Shown here piece after piece: positions 9,714 through 17,419 of a stretch of 64,000 nucleotides of DNA. The position numbers and the translations under genes were made by a program. The notes beneath the pieces were generated by a model that saw only the letters and a program-made list of their open reading frames with translations, made no database searches and was not told the DNA's origin. The stretch's first letter is position 1; each line of letters begins with the position of its first letter. The stretch comes from JAEUHO01 sp046350655 (GTDB taxonomy: Bacteria; Planctomycetota; PLA2; JAEUHO01), in assembly GCA_046350655.1 (NCBI GenBank), contig JAXMAB010000012.1:1-64000 (forward strand), written 5' to 3'.

Positions 9714-10778
9714 TCAGCTCGCCGCGACGCGGTACGACGGCGGCGCCGTCGGCGGCGCCGCCGCCGCGGCGCGCGTGGCGGCCGCGAACTCGGGGAACAC
9801 GCGCTCGAAGGCCGCCACGACGTCCGGGTCGAAGTGCGAGCCCGCGCAGCGGCGGATCTCCTCGAGCGCCAGCTCGGGGGCCTGCGCGTCCTTGTACGAG
9901 CGCTTCGAGGTGATCGTGTCGTACGCGTCCACGACCATGAAGATGCGGGCCGCGAGCGGGATCGCCTCGCCCGCGAGCCGACGCGGGTAGCCGGCGCCGT
10001 CCCAGCGCTCGTGGTGGCAGCGGACGACCTCGGTCGCGCCGCGCAGGAACTCGAGCCGCTCGACGATCTCGGCCCCGTACTCGGGGTGCAGCCGCATCAC
10101 GTCCCACTCCTCCGGCGTGAGCTTGCCGGGCTTGTTGAGGATCGCGTCGGGGATCTTGCACTTGCCGATGTCGTGGAGCATCGCGCCGAGCTCGAGGTCG
10201 CGCACGCGGTCGGTGCCGAGCCCGATCTCGCGGCCGAGGCGCGAGCACATGTCGCGGACGCGGACGCAGTGGTCGGCGGTGCCGGTGTCCTTGCCCTCGA
10301 GGAGCGCCGCGAAGCCGACGACCGTGGCGTCGTACGCGCTCTTGAGCTGCGCGACGGCCTCCTGGACGCGCCGCTCGAGGTCGGCCTGGTAGTCGCGGCG
10401 GAAGCGGAGGTCGGCGCGGCGCTGCAGCGCGCGGTTCACCGCGATGCGCAGCTCGTTGATCTCCCACGGCTTGCGCAGGTAGTCGAACGCGCCGACCTGG
10501 ATCGCGAGGATCGCGTACGAGATGTCGGCGAAGCCCGTCAGGAGCACGCAGGGCGTCGTGTTCTCGATGCGCGGCTTGACGGCGCGGAGGAACTGGAGGC
10601 CGTCGATCTCCGGCATGCGGACGTCGGAGATGATGAGGTCGTACTCGGTGTCCTGGACCTTCCCGACGGCGTCGCGGCCGTTGACCGCGGTCTCGCAGAC
10701 GTGGCCGTCCGGCTCGAGCTGGCGCGTGAGCAGCTCCCGGATCACTTCCTCGTCGTCGACGATCAGGATCCGTGCCAT
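9714..10778 (-). CDS. Response regulator with HD-GYP domain (c-di-GMP phosphodiesterase)
   Basis: 354 aa. The N-terminal receiver (about 1-120) has ILIVDDEEVIR, the phospho-acceptor in DLIISDVRMPEIDG, LLTGFAD and the K-P pair in DYLRKPWEI. A coiled coil (RRDYQADLERRVQEAVAQLKS) connects to an HD-GYP domain with HDIGK, HHERWDGAGYP and a downstream DAYDTITS. These metal-binding and substrate motifs are intact, so hydrolysis of c-di-GMP to GMP or pGpG is expected, controlled by phosphorylation from an unlinked kinase. The ATG at 10778 gives the standard receiver start MARILIVDD; GGAGG lies about 12 nt upstream. The Ala/Pro-rich C-terminal tail is not part of the domain. Confidence 0.93.
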   Translation of the reverse strand: MARILIVDDEEVIRELLTRQLEPDGHVCETAVNGRDAVGKVQDTEYDLIISDVRMPEIDGLQFLRAVKPRIENTTPCVLLTGFADISYAILAIQVGAFDYLRKPWEINELRIAVNRALQRRADLRFRRDYQADLERRVQEAVAQLKSAYDATVVGFAALLEGKDTGTADHCVRVRDMCSRLGREIGLGTDRVRDLELGAMLHDIGKCKIPDAILNKPGKLTPEEWDVMRLHPEYGAEIVERLEFLRGATEVVRCHHERWDGAGYPRRLAGEAIPLAARIFMVVDAYDTITSKRSYKDAQAPELALEEIRRCAGSHFDPDVVAAFERVFPEFAAATRAAAAAPPTAPPSYRVAAS

Positions 10779-10962
10779 CGAGGACCGGCCTCCGAGACGA
10801 CGCCGCGCGCACGGCCCCGTCCACCGGCCGGGAGGGGTACGACGGGGTGTCGCACCCCCCGATCGGCCCAAGGGGGATTCTGGCCCCGGGAAGGCGCCCG
10901 CGCAACGACGGACGGAGCCTCGGCCGCGGGGGCCCCGCGGGCCGGTCGGTTCCCGCCGGGGA

Positions 10963-12483
10963 TCAGCCCGCGGGGGGGACCGGGAGGGCGGCCGGCGGGA
11001 GCGGGCGGCGAGATGTGAACAGGGCGCGAAGAGCGGTCCCGCCGATGGCGAACAGGCCGAAGGAGAGCACCAGGGTGATGAGGCCCCCGGCGACCAGGCC
11101 CATGCGCATCTGCTGCAGCCCCATGTGGACGTACCAGGAGCCGAGGGCGACCTCGAGGAGCGGCTGGACCCAGTCGCGGGCGGCCCGGTAGGTCTTGGAC
11201 CGGGCGGCCGCCGTCTTGGCGTCGCGGCCGACGACGCCGAGCTTCGGGGTGCGGACGAACTCGGTGCGGTGGCCGAGGAGGGCCTCGAGGACGCCGCGGG
11301 CGTTGTTGACCGCGAGGCCCACCCCGACGATCGGGAAGAACGGCAGGTACTTCATCCGCGTCCACCAGCGGTCGTGGACCTCGCGGGTGGCCGCCACGTA
11401 GAAGACGACCTGCGTGACGACGACGAGGAAGAAGACGAGCCCGTCCACGAAGGTGGCGAGGCGGTTCGCCCCGTGGCCCTGCATGCGCAGGAGCATGACC
11501 GGCAGCGTGAGCACCGTCATGAAGAGCGACGCGGGGAAGGCGAGGTACGCGCCGAGGTGGAACGAGGCGTCGAGCTTCTTGTGGACGGGGAGGCGGCTGC
11601 GCCAGAGCAGCGGCATCATCTTGAGGAAGCACTCGGTGACGCCCTTGGCCCACCGGTGCTGCTGGCTCTTCACCGCCGAGAGCTCGACGGGCAGCTCGCC
11701 CGGGCACGGGACGTCGCGCAGGTACACGCCGCGGTAGCCGGCGAGGTTGGCGCGGTAGGAGAGGTCGGTGTCCTCGCAGATCGTGTCGGCGTGCCAGCCG
11801 CCCGCGGCCGCGATGGTCGACTTGCGCCAGACGCCGCCGGTGCCGTTGAACGGGAAGATGTAGCCGCCGCGCGCGCGGGTCGTCTGCTCGAGGACGAAGT
11901 GCCCGTCGAGGAGCATGGCCATCCCCTGCGTGAGCACGCCGTAGTCCTGGTTGAGGTAGGTCCAGCGGGTCTGGACGAAGCCGACCTTGGGGTCGGTGAA
12001 GTGGTCGATGGTCTTGCGGAGGAAGTCGGGCTGCGGCACGAAGTCGGCGTCGAACACCGCGAGGAACTCGCCGCGGGCCTTCGGGACGCCGGCGGCGAGC
12101 GCGCCGGCCTTGTAGCCCCGGCGGTCCGTGCGGTGGAGGTGGACGACGTCGTGGCCCTTGGCGCGGAGCTCCGCCACCTTGCGCGCGGCGATCTCCCGGC
12201 TGTCGTCGGTCGAGTCGTCGAGGAGCTGGATCTCGAGGCGGTCGCGGGGCCAGTCGATGGCGCAGACCGTCTCGAGCAGGCGCTCGACGACGAACTGCTC
12301 GTTGAACACCGGCAGCTGGATCGTCACGAACGGCTCGGTCGGGTAGCGGCCCGCCGGCACCGGGTCGCTGCCGCGGCGGAGGTAGTACCGCAGCACCATC
12401 AGCGCGCGGTACCCCATCACGACCGCGAGCACCGCGAGCATCGCGTAGTAGACGCCCAGGACGAGGACTTGCGGGAGGGTCAA
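10963..12483 (-). CDS. Processive family-2 glycosyltransferase, cellulose-synthase-like
   Basis: 506 aa inner-membrane GT2 enzyme. One N-terminal membrane helix (VLVLGVYYAMLAVLAVVMG) precedes the catalytic domain. Catalytic motifs are present in order: LDDSTDD, DADFVP, TICEDTDL and QQHRWAKG (the Q..RW motif of processive enzymes). Several C-terminal helices would form the translocation channel. It resembles CslA/ceramide-glucosyltransferase-like proteins and probably polymerises a sugar nucleotide into an exopolysaccharide; the sugar is unknown. It has no PilZ domain of its own, but a PilZ protein and an HD-GYP phosphodiesterase lie just downstream. The start is TTG at 12483, the only plausible start before the first helix; it is uncertain. 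It is divergent from ligA. Confidence 0.87.
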   Translation of the reverse strand: MTLPQVLVLGVYYAMLAVLAVVMGYRALMVLRYYLRRGSDPVPAGRYPTEPFVTIQLPVFNEQFVVERLLETVCAIDWPRDRLEIQLLDDSTDDSREIAARKVAELRAKGHDVVHLHRTDRRGYKAGALAAGVPKARGEFLAVFDADFVPQPDFLRKTIDHFTDPKVGFVQTRWTYLNQDYGVLTQGMAMLLDGHFVLEQTTRARGGYIFPFNGTGGVWRKSTIAAAGGWHADTICEDTDLSYRANLAGYRGVYLRDVPCPGELPVELSAVKSQQHRWAKGVTECFLKMMPLLWRSRLPVHKKLDASFHLGAYLAFPASLFMTVLTLPVMLLRMQGHGANRLATFVDGLVFFLVVVTQVVFYVAATREVHDRWWTRMKYLPFFPIVGVGLAVNNARGVLEALLGHRTEFVRTPKLGVVGRDAKTAAARSKTYRAARDWVQPLLEVALGSWYVHMGLQQMRMGLVAGGLITLVLSFGLFAIGGTALRALFTSRRPLPPAALPVPPAG

Positions 12484-12597
12484 GGTGCGCCGACCGCCGA
12501 TGGTACGGAGCCCCGCAGCCGCGACAACCGGGGGCCGGGCCCGCGCCGGGGGTCGGCCGGGGGCGCGGCGACCCGCCCGTCGCGGGGGGGCCGTGCG

Positions 12598-12603
12598 TAC
12601 GAT
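12598..12603 (+). promoter_or_regulatory. -10-like TACGAT, 8 nt before the ligA ATG
   Basis: TACGAT ends 8 nt before ATG 12612; no Shine-Dalgarno sequence is present between them. Confidence 0.4.
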
Positions 12604-12611
12604 CCGTCGCC

Positions 12612-14696
12612 ATGACGCCCGCCCGCGCCGACGTGAAGGCCCGCCTCGAGCGGCTCCGCGACGAGATCCGCCGCCACGACCGCCTGTACTACGTCGAGGA
12701 CCGCCCCGAGCTCACCGACGCGGCGTACGACGCGCTCTACCGCGAGCTGGCGGCGCTCGAGGCGGCGCACCCCGAGCTCGCCGACCCGACGAGCCCGACG
12801 CAGCGCGTGCCCGGCGCGGTGGCCGAGGGCCTCAAGGCCTTCCGCCACCCCGTCCCGATGGTGTCCATCGACAACGTGACCTCCGAGGAGGCGCTCCGCG
12901 AGTGGGACGCGTCGATGCGCGCGTTCCTGAAGCGCCCCGAGGGCGAGCCGTTCGCGTTCAGCGTCGAGCCGAAGATCGACGGCGCCTCCCTCGAGCTCGT
13001 CTACGAGCGCGGCCGGCTCGTCGTCGCCGCCACGCGGGGCGACGGCACCGAGGGCGAGGACGTGACCGCGAACGTCCGCACGCTCCACAGCGTGCCGCTG
13101 CGGCTCGACGACCCGTCGCCGCCGCCCTACGTCTGCGTCCGCGGCGAGGCCTACGTCCGCGTCGACGACTTCCGCCGGCTCAACCAGGCGGGCACGCTCG
13201 CCGGCGAGAAGCCCTACGCCAACCCCCGCAACTTCTGCGCGGGCTCGCTCCGCATGAAGGACCCGCGCGTGCCGGCGTCGCGCCCCATCCGCTACTACGC
13301 CTACGTGATCGCCAAGCTCGAGGGCCGCGCGGTCGCCTCGCAGACCGAGGCGCTCGCGCTCCTGCGCGGCTGGGGCTTCCCCGTCAGCGAGTGGAGCGTC
13401 GGCGTCACGGGCCTCGACGCGGTGGTCGCGCACTTCCGCAAGGTCGAGGCCGCGCGCGACACGCTCCCCTTCGAGATCGACGGCGTCGTCGTCAAGGTGG
13501 ACGACACGGCGCTGCAGGAGCGGCTCGGCATGCGCAGCCGCTCGCCCCGCTGGGCGGTCGCGTGGAAGTTCCCGGCCCGCGGCGCGACCACGCGCCTCAA
13601 GGGCGTCGTGTGGAGCGTGGGCCGCACGGGCGTGGTGAGCCCGGTGGCCGACCTCGAGCCCGTCGCGGTCGGCGGCGTGACGGTGTCGAGCGCGACGCTC
13701 CACAACGCCGACGAGCTCGAGCGCCTCGACGTGCGCGTCGGCGACGAGGTCGTCGTCGAGCGCGCCGGCGACGTGATCCCCAAGGTCGCGGCGGTGGTGG
13801 CGGAGCGCCGCACGGGACGCGAGGCCCGGCCCGCCGTGCCCACGCACTGTCCCGTCTGCGCCACCGCGCTCGTGCGGGACGCGGAGAAGGTCGCCCTCCG
13901 CTGCCCGAACCGCGCGTGCCCCGCGCAGACCGAGGCGCGCATCCTCCACTTCGTCTCGCGCGGCGGCCTCGACGTGCTCGGCCTCGGTCCGAAGCAGGTG
14001 CGTCAGCTCCTCGACGCGGAGCCGCCGCTGCTCGCCGACGCCGCGGACCTGTTCGCGCTCCACCGCCACCGCGACCGCCTCGTGGCCCTCGAGCGCCAGG
14101 GCGAGACGAGCGTGCAGAACCTGCTCGACCGCCTCGAGGCCGCGAAGTCGCCCCCCCTCGACCGGTTCCTCTTCGCGCTGGGCATCCCCGAGGTCGGCGA
14201 GCGCGGCGCCAAGCTCCTCGCCGAGGCGTTCCGCACGCTCGACGCGCTCCGCGCCGCGAGCGTCGAGCAGCTCGACGAGCTCGACGAGGTCGGCCCCGCG
14301 ATGGCGACGTCGGTCCACGACTGGTTCCTCGAACCCGACAACGCGGCGCTGCTCGACCGGCTGCTCGCCGCGGGGATCCGCCCGGAGCCGCCGGCGGCGA
14401 AGACCGCGAGCCGCTTCACGGGCAAGACGATCGTGTTCACGGGCACGCTGCCCACGCTCTCGCGCGACGAGGCGAAGGCGTTGGCCGAGGCCCTGGGCGC
14501 GCGCGTCGGCTCGTCGGTGTCGTCGAAGACCGACCTCGTGGTCGCGGGCGAGGACGCCGGCAGCAAGCTCAAGAAGGCGAAGGAGCTCGGCATCGAGACG
14601 GTGGACGAGGCGGAGTTCCTCCGCCGCGCGGGCCGCGGCCCCGCGGGCGGCGCCTCGGCGTCCGGCCCCTCCGGCGACGGCGGCCTCTTCGGCTGA
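12612..14696 (+). CDS. ligA: NAD-dependent DNA ligase LigA
   Basis: 694 aa, the normal LigA length. It seals nicks during replication and repair using NAD+. Domains in order: Ia (YYVEDRPELTDAAYDAL), adenylation domain with the active-site Lys in EPKIDGASLEL near residue 120 and YANPRNFCAGSLR, OB fold, a Cys4 zinc finger (HCPVCATAL ... CPNRACPAQ), helix-hairpin-helix repeats (PEVGERGAKLLAE, DEVGPAMATSV) and a C-terminal BRCT domain (GKTIVFTGTLPTLSRDEAKALAE). A 15-bp string identical to the palindromic-element half site (GGGACGCGAGGCCCG) lies at about 13815-13829, encoding GREARP just before the zinc finger; the spacing there is normal for the family. The stop codon TGA begins the full palindrome at 14696. 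Confidence 0.98.
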   Translation: MTPARADVKARLERLRDEIRRHDRLYYVEDRPELTDAAYDALYRELAALEAAHPELADPTSPTQRVPGAVAEGLKAFRHPVPMVSIDNVTSEEALREWDASMRAFLKRPEGEPFAFSVEPKIDGASLELVYERGRLVVAATRGDGTEGEDVTANVRTLHSVPLRLDDPSPPPYVCVRGEAYVRVDDFRRLNQAGTLAGEKPYANPRNFCAGSLRMKDPRVPASRPIRYYAYVIAKLEGRAVASQTEALALLRGWGFPVSEWSVGVTGLDAVVAHFRKVEAARDTLPFEIDGVVVKVDDTALQERLGMRSRSPRWAVAWKFPARGATTRLKGVVWSVGRTGVVSPVADLEPVAVGGVTVSSATLHNADELERLDVRVGDEVVVERAGDVIPKVAAVVAERRTGREARPAVPTHCPVCATALVRDAEKVALRCPNRACPAQTEARILHFVSRGGLDVLGLGPKQVRQLLDAEPPLLADAADLFALHRHRDRLVALERQGETSVQNLLDRLEAAKSPPLDRFLFALGIPEVGERGAKLLAEAFRTLDALRAASVEQLDELDEVGPAMATSVHDWFLEPDNAALLDRLLAAGIRPEPPAAKTASRFTGKTIVFTGTLPTLSRDEAKALAEALGARVGSSVSSKTDLVVAGEDAGSKLKKAKELGIETVDEAEFLRRAGRGPAGGASASGPSGDGGLFG

Positions 14697-14727
14697 CGCG
14701 AGGCCCGCCGGCCACCGGGCCTCGCGT
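14696..14727. repeat. Full palindromic element, type copy
   Basis: Left arm ACGCGAGGCCCG (14696-14707), 8-nt centre CCGGCCAC, right arm CGGGCCTCGCGT (14716-14727): a perfect 12-bp stem. The left arm starts on the last base of the ligA TGA. The element lies between convergent genes and could act as a bidirectional terminator hairpin. Nearly identical full copies are at 37127-37158 and 50500-50531. Confidence 0.9.
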
Positions 14728-14824
14728 ACCGGCGCGGGGGACCGGTGCCCGGGCGACGGGCCGCGTCCTGTCGAGCCGACATGCGACGTCAAGAGCGCCA
14801 GGAAGGTGTCCCGCCGATCGGGCG

Positions 14825-17368
14825 CTACTTCGGCGCGGGGTCCACGAGCGGGACGAGGCGGAAGTCGACGCCCGTCGAGCCGGCCGCCACGCCCTCCTTG
14901 CGGGCCGTGGCGGGGTCCTGCCACGCGTTCTTGTAGCCCAGCGAGAGCGACACCGCGACGTCCACGGGCCCGGGCGGCAGCCCGCCGAGCACGTACGCGC
15001 CGTCGGGACCGGTCTCGAGCGTGACGAGCGGGTCGACGCGCCCGCCGTCGGGCGCGTCCTTGGGCAGGCGCGCGACGGCGAACACCCACGCGCCCGCGAC
15101 GGGCTTGCCGGTGTCGGCGGCGAGCACGCGTCCCGCGACGCTCTTGCTCCCCTCGAGCGTCGCGGTGACGCCCGCGAGGTCGCCCTCGGCGGGCACCACG
15201 AGGTCGCGGCGGAACCAAGGCGCGAAGCCGTCGGCGTCGACGCGGAGGATCGTCGCGCCCGGCGGGACGTCGTCGCACACGAACCCGCCGGCGGCGTCGG
15301 CGACGAAGGTGCGCGGCCCGAGGTGGTCGTCGGCGCGGAAGGAGTTGTCGAGGCGGCCGAGGTCCTCCGGCTCGACGTGGCCGAACCGCACGCGGGCCCG
15401 CTCGACGGGGCGCCCGGCGACGTCCACGACGCGACCGAGGACGCGCGCGCCGGGCTTGAGCACGACGTCCACGGTCTTCGGCTCGCCGCCGTTCAGCCGG
15501 AACGGGTCCGTGCGCGTCGTGACGCCCGTGGGCCCCACGACCTCGACGACGAGGTCCACGTCCGACGGCACGCCGCCCACGCGGTACGCGCCGAGCCGGT
15601 CGGTCACGGCGACCAGCTCGCGCACGAGGCCGTCGAGGGCGCGCGCGTCGCGGGGCCGCACCGTCACGCGCAGCCCGCCGACGCCGGTGCCGTCGCGCAT
15701 CGTCACGCGCCCGGCGACGGCGCCGCCCGCGCGCAGCACGAAGTCTCGGACGACGTCGGGCTGGCCGTCCTGCACCTGCACCGTCGTCGCGGCGTCGTCC
15801 ACGGGCGGCGCCCAGCCCGGCGCCGTGACCGTGAGCCGCCAGGTCTCCTGCCGCAGGCCCGACAGCCGGTAGGCGCCCGACGGGTCGGTCAGCACCGCGA
15901 CCTCGCCGTCGATGGGGCTGCGCGGGATCCACGCGGCGACCGACGCGAACGCGATCGGCCGGCCGTCCTCGCCCCGCACCGTGCCGCGCACGACGCCGCC
16001 GGGCGGCAGCGCGAGGTCGAGGACGAGGGTCTGCCCCGCCACGACGACCCGCGGGGCCTTCGCGTCGTAGCCCACGAGCCCGCGCGCGTACCCCGGCGCG
16101 CGCGCGTCGAGCAGCACCACGGGCCCGGGCAGCGCGTGCTCGAACGCGAAACGGCCGAGCGCGTCCGCGACCACCGACGCGGGCGCGGCGCCGGCGCCGA
16201 CGAGCCCCGTCACCAGCACGACCTCGGCGCCCGCCACCGGCGCGCCGGTGGTCGCGTCGGTGATGCGGCCCTCGACGCGGCCGGCGCCGGGCAGCGTGAA
16301 GTCGAGCGTCCGCACCTTCTTGGTCGTCACGAGCCGCCCGAACGGCGCGTGCGCGGCGGCGACGGCCTCGATGAAGTAGGTCGTCTCGTCGGCGAGCGTG
16401 TCGAGGCGGTAGCGGCCGTCGGCGCCGCTGCGGGCCTCGTGCCGCTCGTACGCGTCGAGCCGCTCGGTCCGGAACGGCAACGCGACGACCGCCGCGCCCT
16501 CGACGGGCCGGCCCTCGTCGTCGGTCACGCGGCCCTCGAACCCCGCGCCGGGGTCGAGCACGACGCGCACGCCCGCGGCGTCGCCGTCGGCCGTCACGAC
16601 GACGCCGGACACGAACGCGCCCGCGTACCCGCCGAGCGCGACGCGCACCATGTACCGTCCGGGCGGCAGGCCGTTGAGCGCGAACGTCCCGTCGCCCGCG
16701 GTCCGTCCCTGCGCCAGCGGGCCCGCGCCGTCCGCGAGGTCCCGCAGCGCGCGGAAGAGGTCGATGCGCCCGCCGCGCACGCGGTCGGCCTCGACGGAGA
16801 CGAGCGCCCCCGACAGCGGCCGGCCCGTGCCGTCCACGACGGCGCCCGCGAGCGTCGTCGGCGCGCCGAACAGGAGCGTGCCCGCGTCGGTGACCCGCCC
16901 GTCGCCCACGACGAGCCCGCCGACCACGAGGTCGCGGTACGACGGGTGCCGCGCGCGCAGGACGTAGCCGGTCGCGGCGGGCACCGGCGCGATCGTGAAC
17001 GCGCCGTCCTCGCCGCTCGTGCCCTCGGCGTGGAGGTCGAGCCCGTCCACCGACGCCGCCACCTCGAGCACCACGTCGGCGAGCGGCGTCTCGCCCTGCC
17101 CGGCGACGAACCGCGCCACGCGGCCGGTCACGCTCCCGGCGCCGTGCCGCGCGAGCGCCATGCCCGGCAGCCGCTGCCGTCGCGCGGCCTCGGCGCTCGC
17201 GAGCGCGCGCAGCTCGGGCCCCGGCCCCTCGATCGCGTCGGGGGCCTCCGCCCGCGCCGCCCCGCCGTCGGCGTCGCCTTCGGTCGCGACGTCGACGACG
17301 GCGCGCCACGCGAGGAACGCGACCGCGGCGATCGCGACGCCGAGGAGGAGGGTGCGCCACCGGCCCAT
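14825..17368 (-). CDS. Large surface protein of carboxypeptidase-regulatory-like repeats (A1)
   Basis: 847 aa with an N-terminal signal anchor (LLLGVAIAAVAFLAWRAVV). The rest is about eight or nine beta-sandwich repeats of 75-95 residues with the recurring pattern 'G.V.G.V.D..G.PV.GA.V......D..G.Y.L.GLP.G....V', typical of CarboxypepD_reg-like/Cna-B-like domains (for example GRPLSGALVSVEAD, GRPVEGAAVVALPF, GKPVAGAWVFAVAR). No catalytic peptidase domain is present. It probably projects from the inner membrane as an adhesin or scaffold; function unknown. The C-terminal third is clearly paralogous to that of the neighbour at 17417-20317 (VRFGHVE ... RADDHLGPR ... FAPWFRRDLVV). TAGGCT 6 nt upstream of the ATG indicates a leaderless start. 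Confidence 0.75.
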   Translation of the reverse strand: MGRWRTLLLGVAIAAVAFLAWRAVVDVATEGDADGGAARAEAPDAIEGPGPELRALASAEAARRQRLPGMALARHGAGSVTGRVARFVAGQGETPLADVVLEVAASVDGLDLHAEGTSGEDGAFTIAPVPAATGYVLRARHPSYRDLVVGGLVVGDGRVTDAGTLLFGAPTTLAGAVVDGTGRPLSGALVSVEADRVRGGRIDLFRALRDLADGAGPLAQGRTAGDGTFALNGLPPGRYMVRVALGGYAGAFVSGVVVTADGDAAGVRVVLDPGAGFEGRVTDDEGRPVEGAAVVALPFRTERLDAYERHEARSGADGRYRLDTLADETTYFIEAVAAAHAPFGRLVTTKKVRTLDFTLPGAGRVEGRITDATTGAPVAGAEVVLVTGLVGAGAAPASVVADALGRFAFEHALPGPVVLLDARAPGYARGLVGYDAKAPRVVVAGQTLVLDLALPPGGVVRGTVRGEDGRPIAFASVAAWIPRSPIDGEVAVLTDPSGAYRLSGLRQETWRLTVTAPGWAPPVDDAATTVQVQDGQPDVVRDFVLRAGGAVAGRVTMRDGTGVGGLRVTVRPRDARALDGLVRELVAVTDRLGAYRVGGVPSDVDLVVEVVGPTGVTTRTDPFRLNGGEPKTVDVVLKPGARVLGRVVDVAGRPVERARVRFGHVEPEDLGRLDNSFRADDHLGPRTFVADAAGGFVCDDVPPGATILRVDADGFAPWFRRDLVVPAEGDLAGVTATLEGSKSVAGRVLAADTGKPVAGAWVFAVARLPKDAPDGGRVDPLVTLETGPDGAYVLGGLPPGPVDVAVSLSLGYKNAWQDPATARKEGVAAGSTGVDFRLVPLVDPAPK

Positions 17369-17374
17369 GGGGAG

Positions 17375-17380
17375 AGCCTA
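17375..17380 (-). promoter_or_regulatory. -10-like TAGGCT, 6 nt before ATG at 17368
   Basis: TAGGCT-CTCCCC-ATG on the minus strand; no ribosome binding site and no -35 are visible. Confidence 0.5.
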
Positions 17381-17404
17381 CGCCCGGTCGCCCGGCGGCG
17401 CGCG

Positions 17405-17419
17405 TCGGGCCTCGCGTCA
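17405..17419. repeat. Palindromic-element half copy starting at a stop codon
   Basis: On the minus strand TGACGCGAGGCCCG begins with the TGA stop of the gene at 17417-20317. Confidence 0.65.

Noticed and set aside
13811..13829. Palindromic-element insertion in ligA
   Set aside because: A 15-bp match is present, but the coded stretch has normal length and placement for LigA, so chance or a conserved codon context cannot be excluded.
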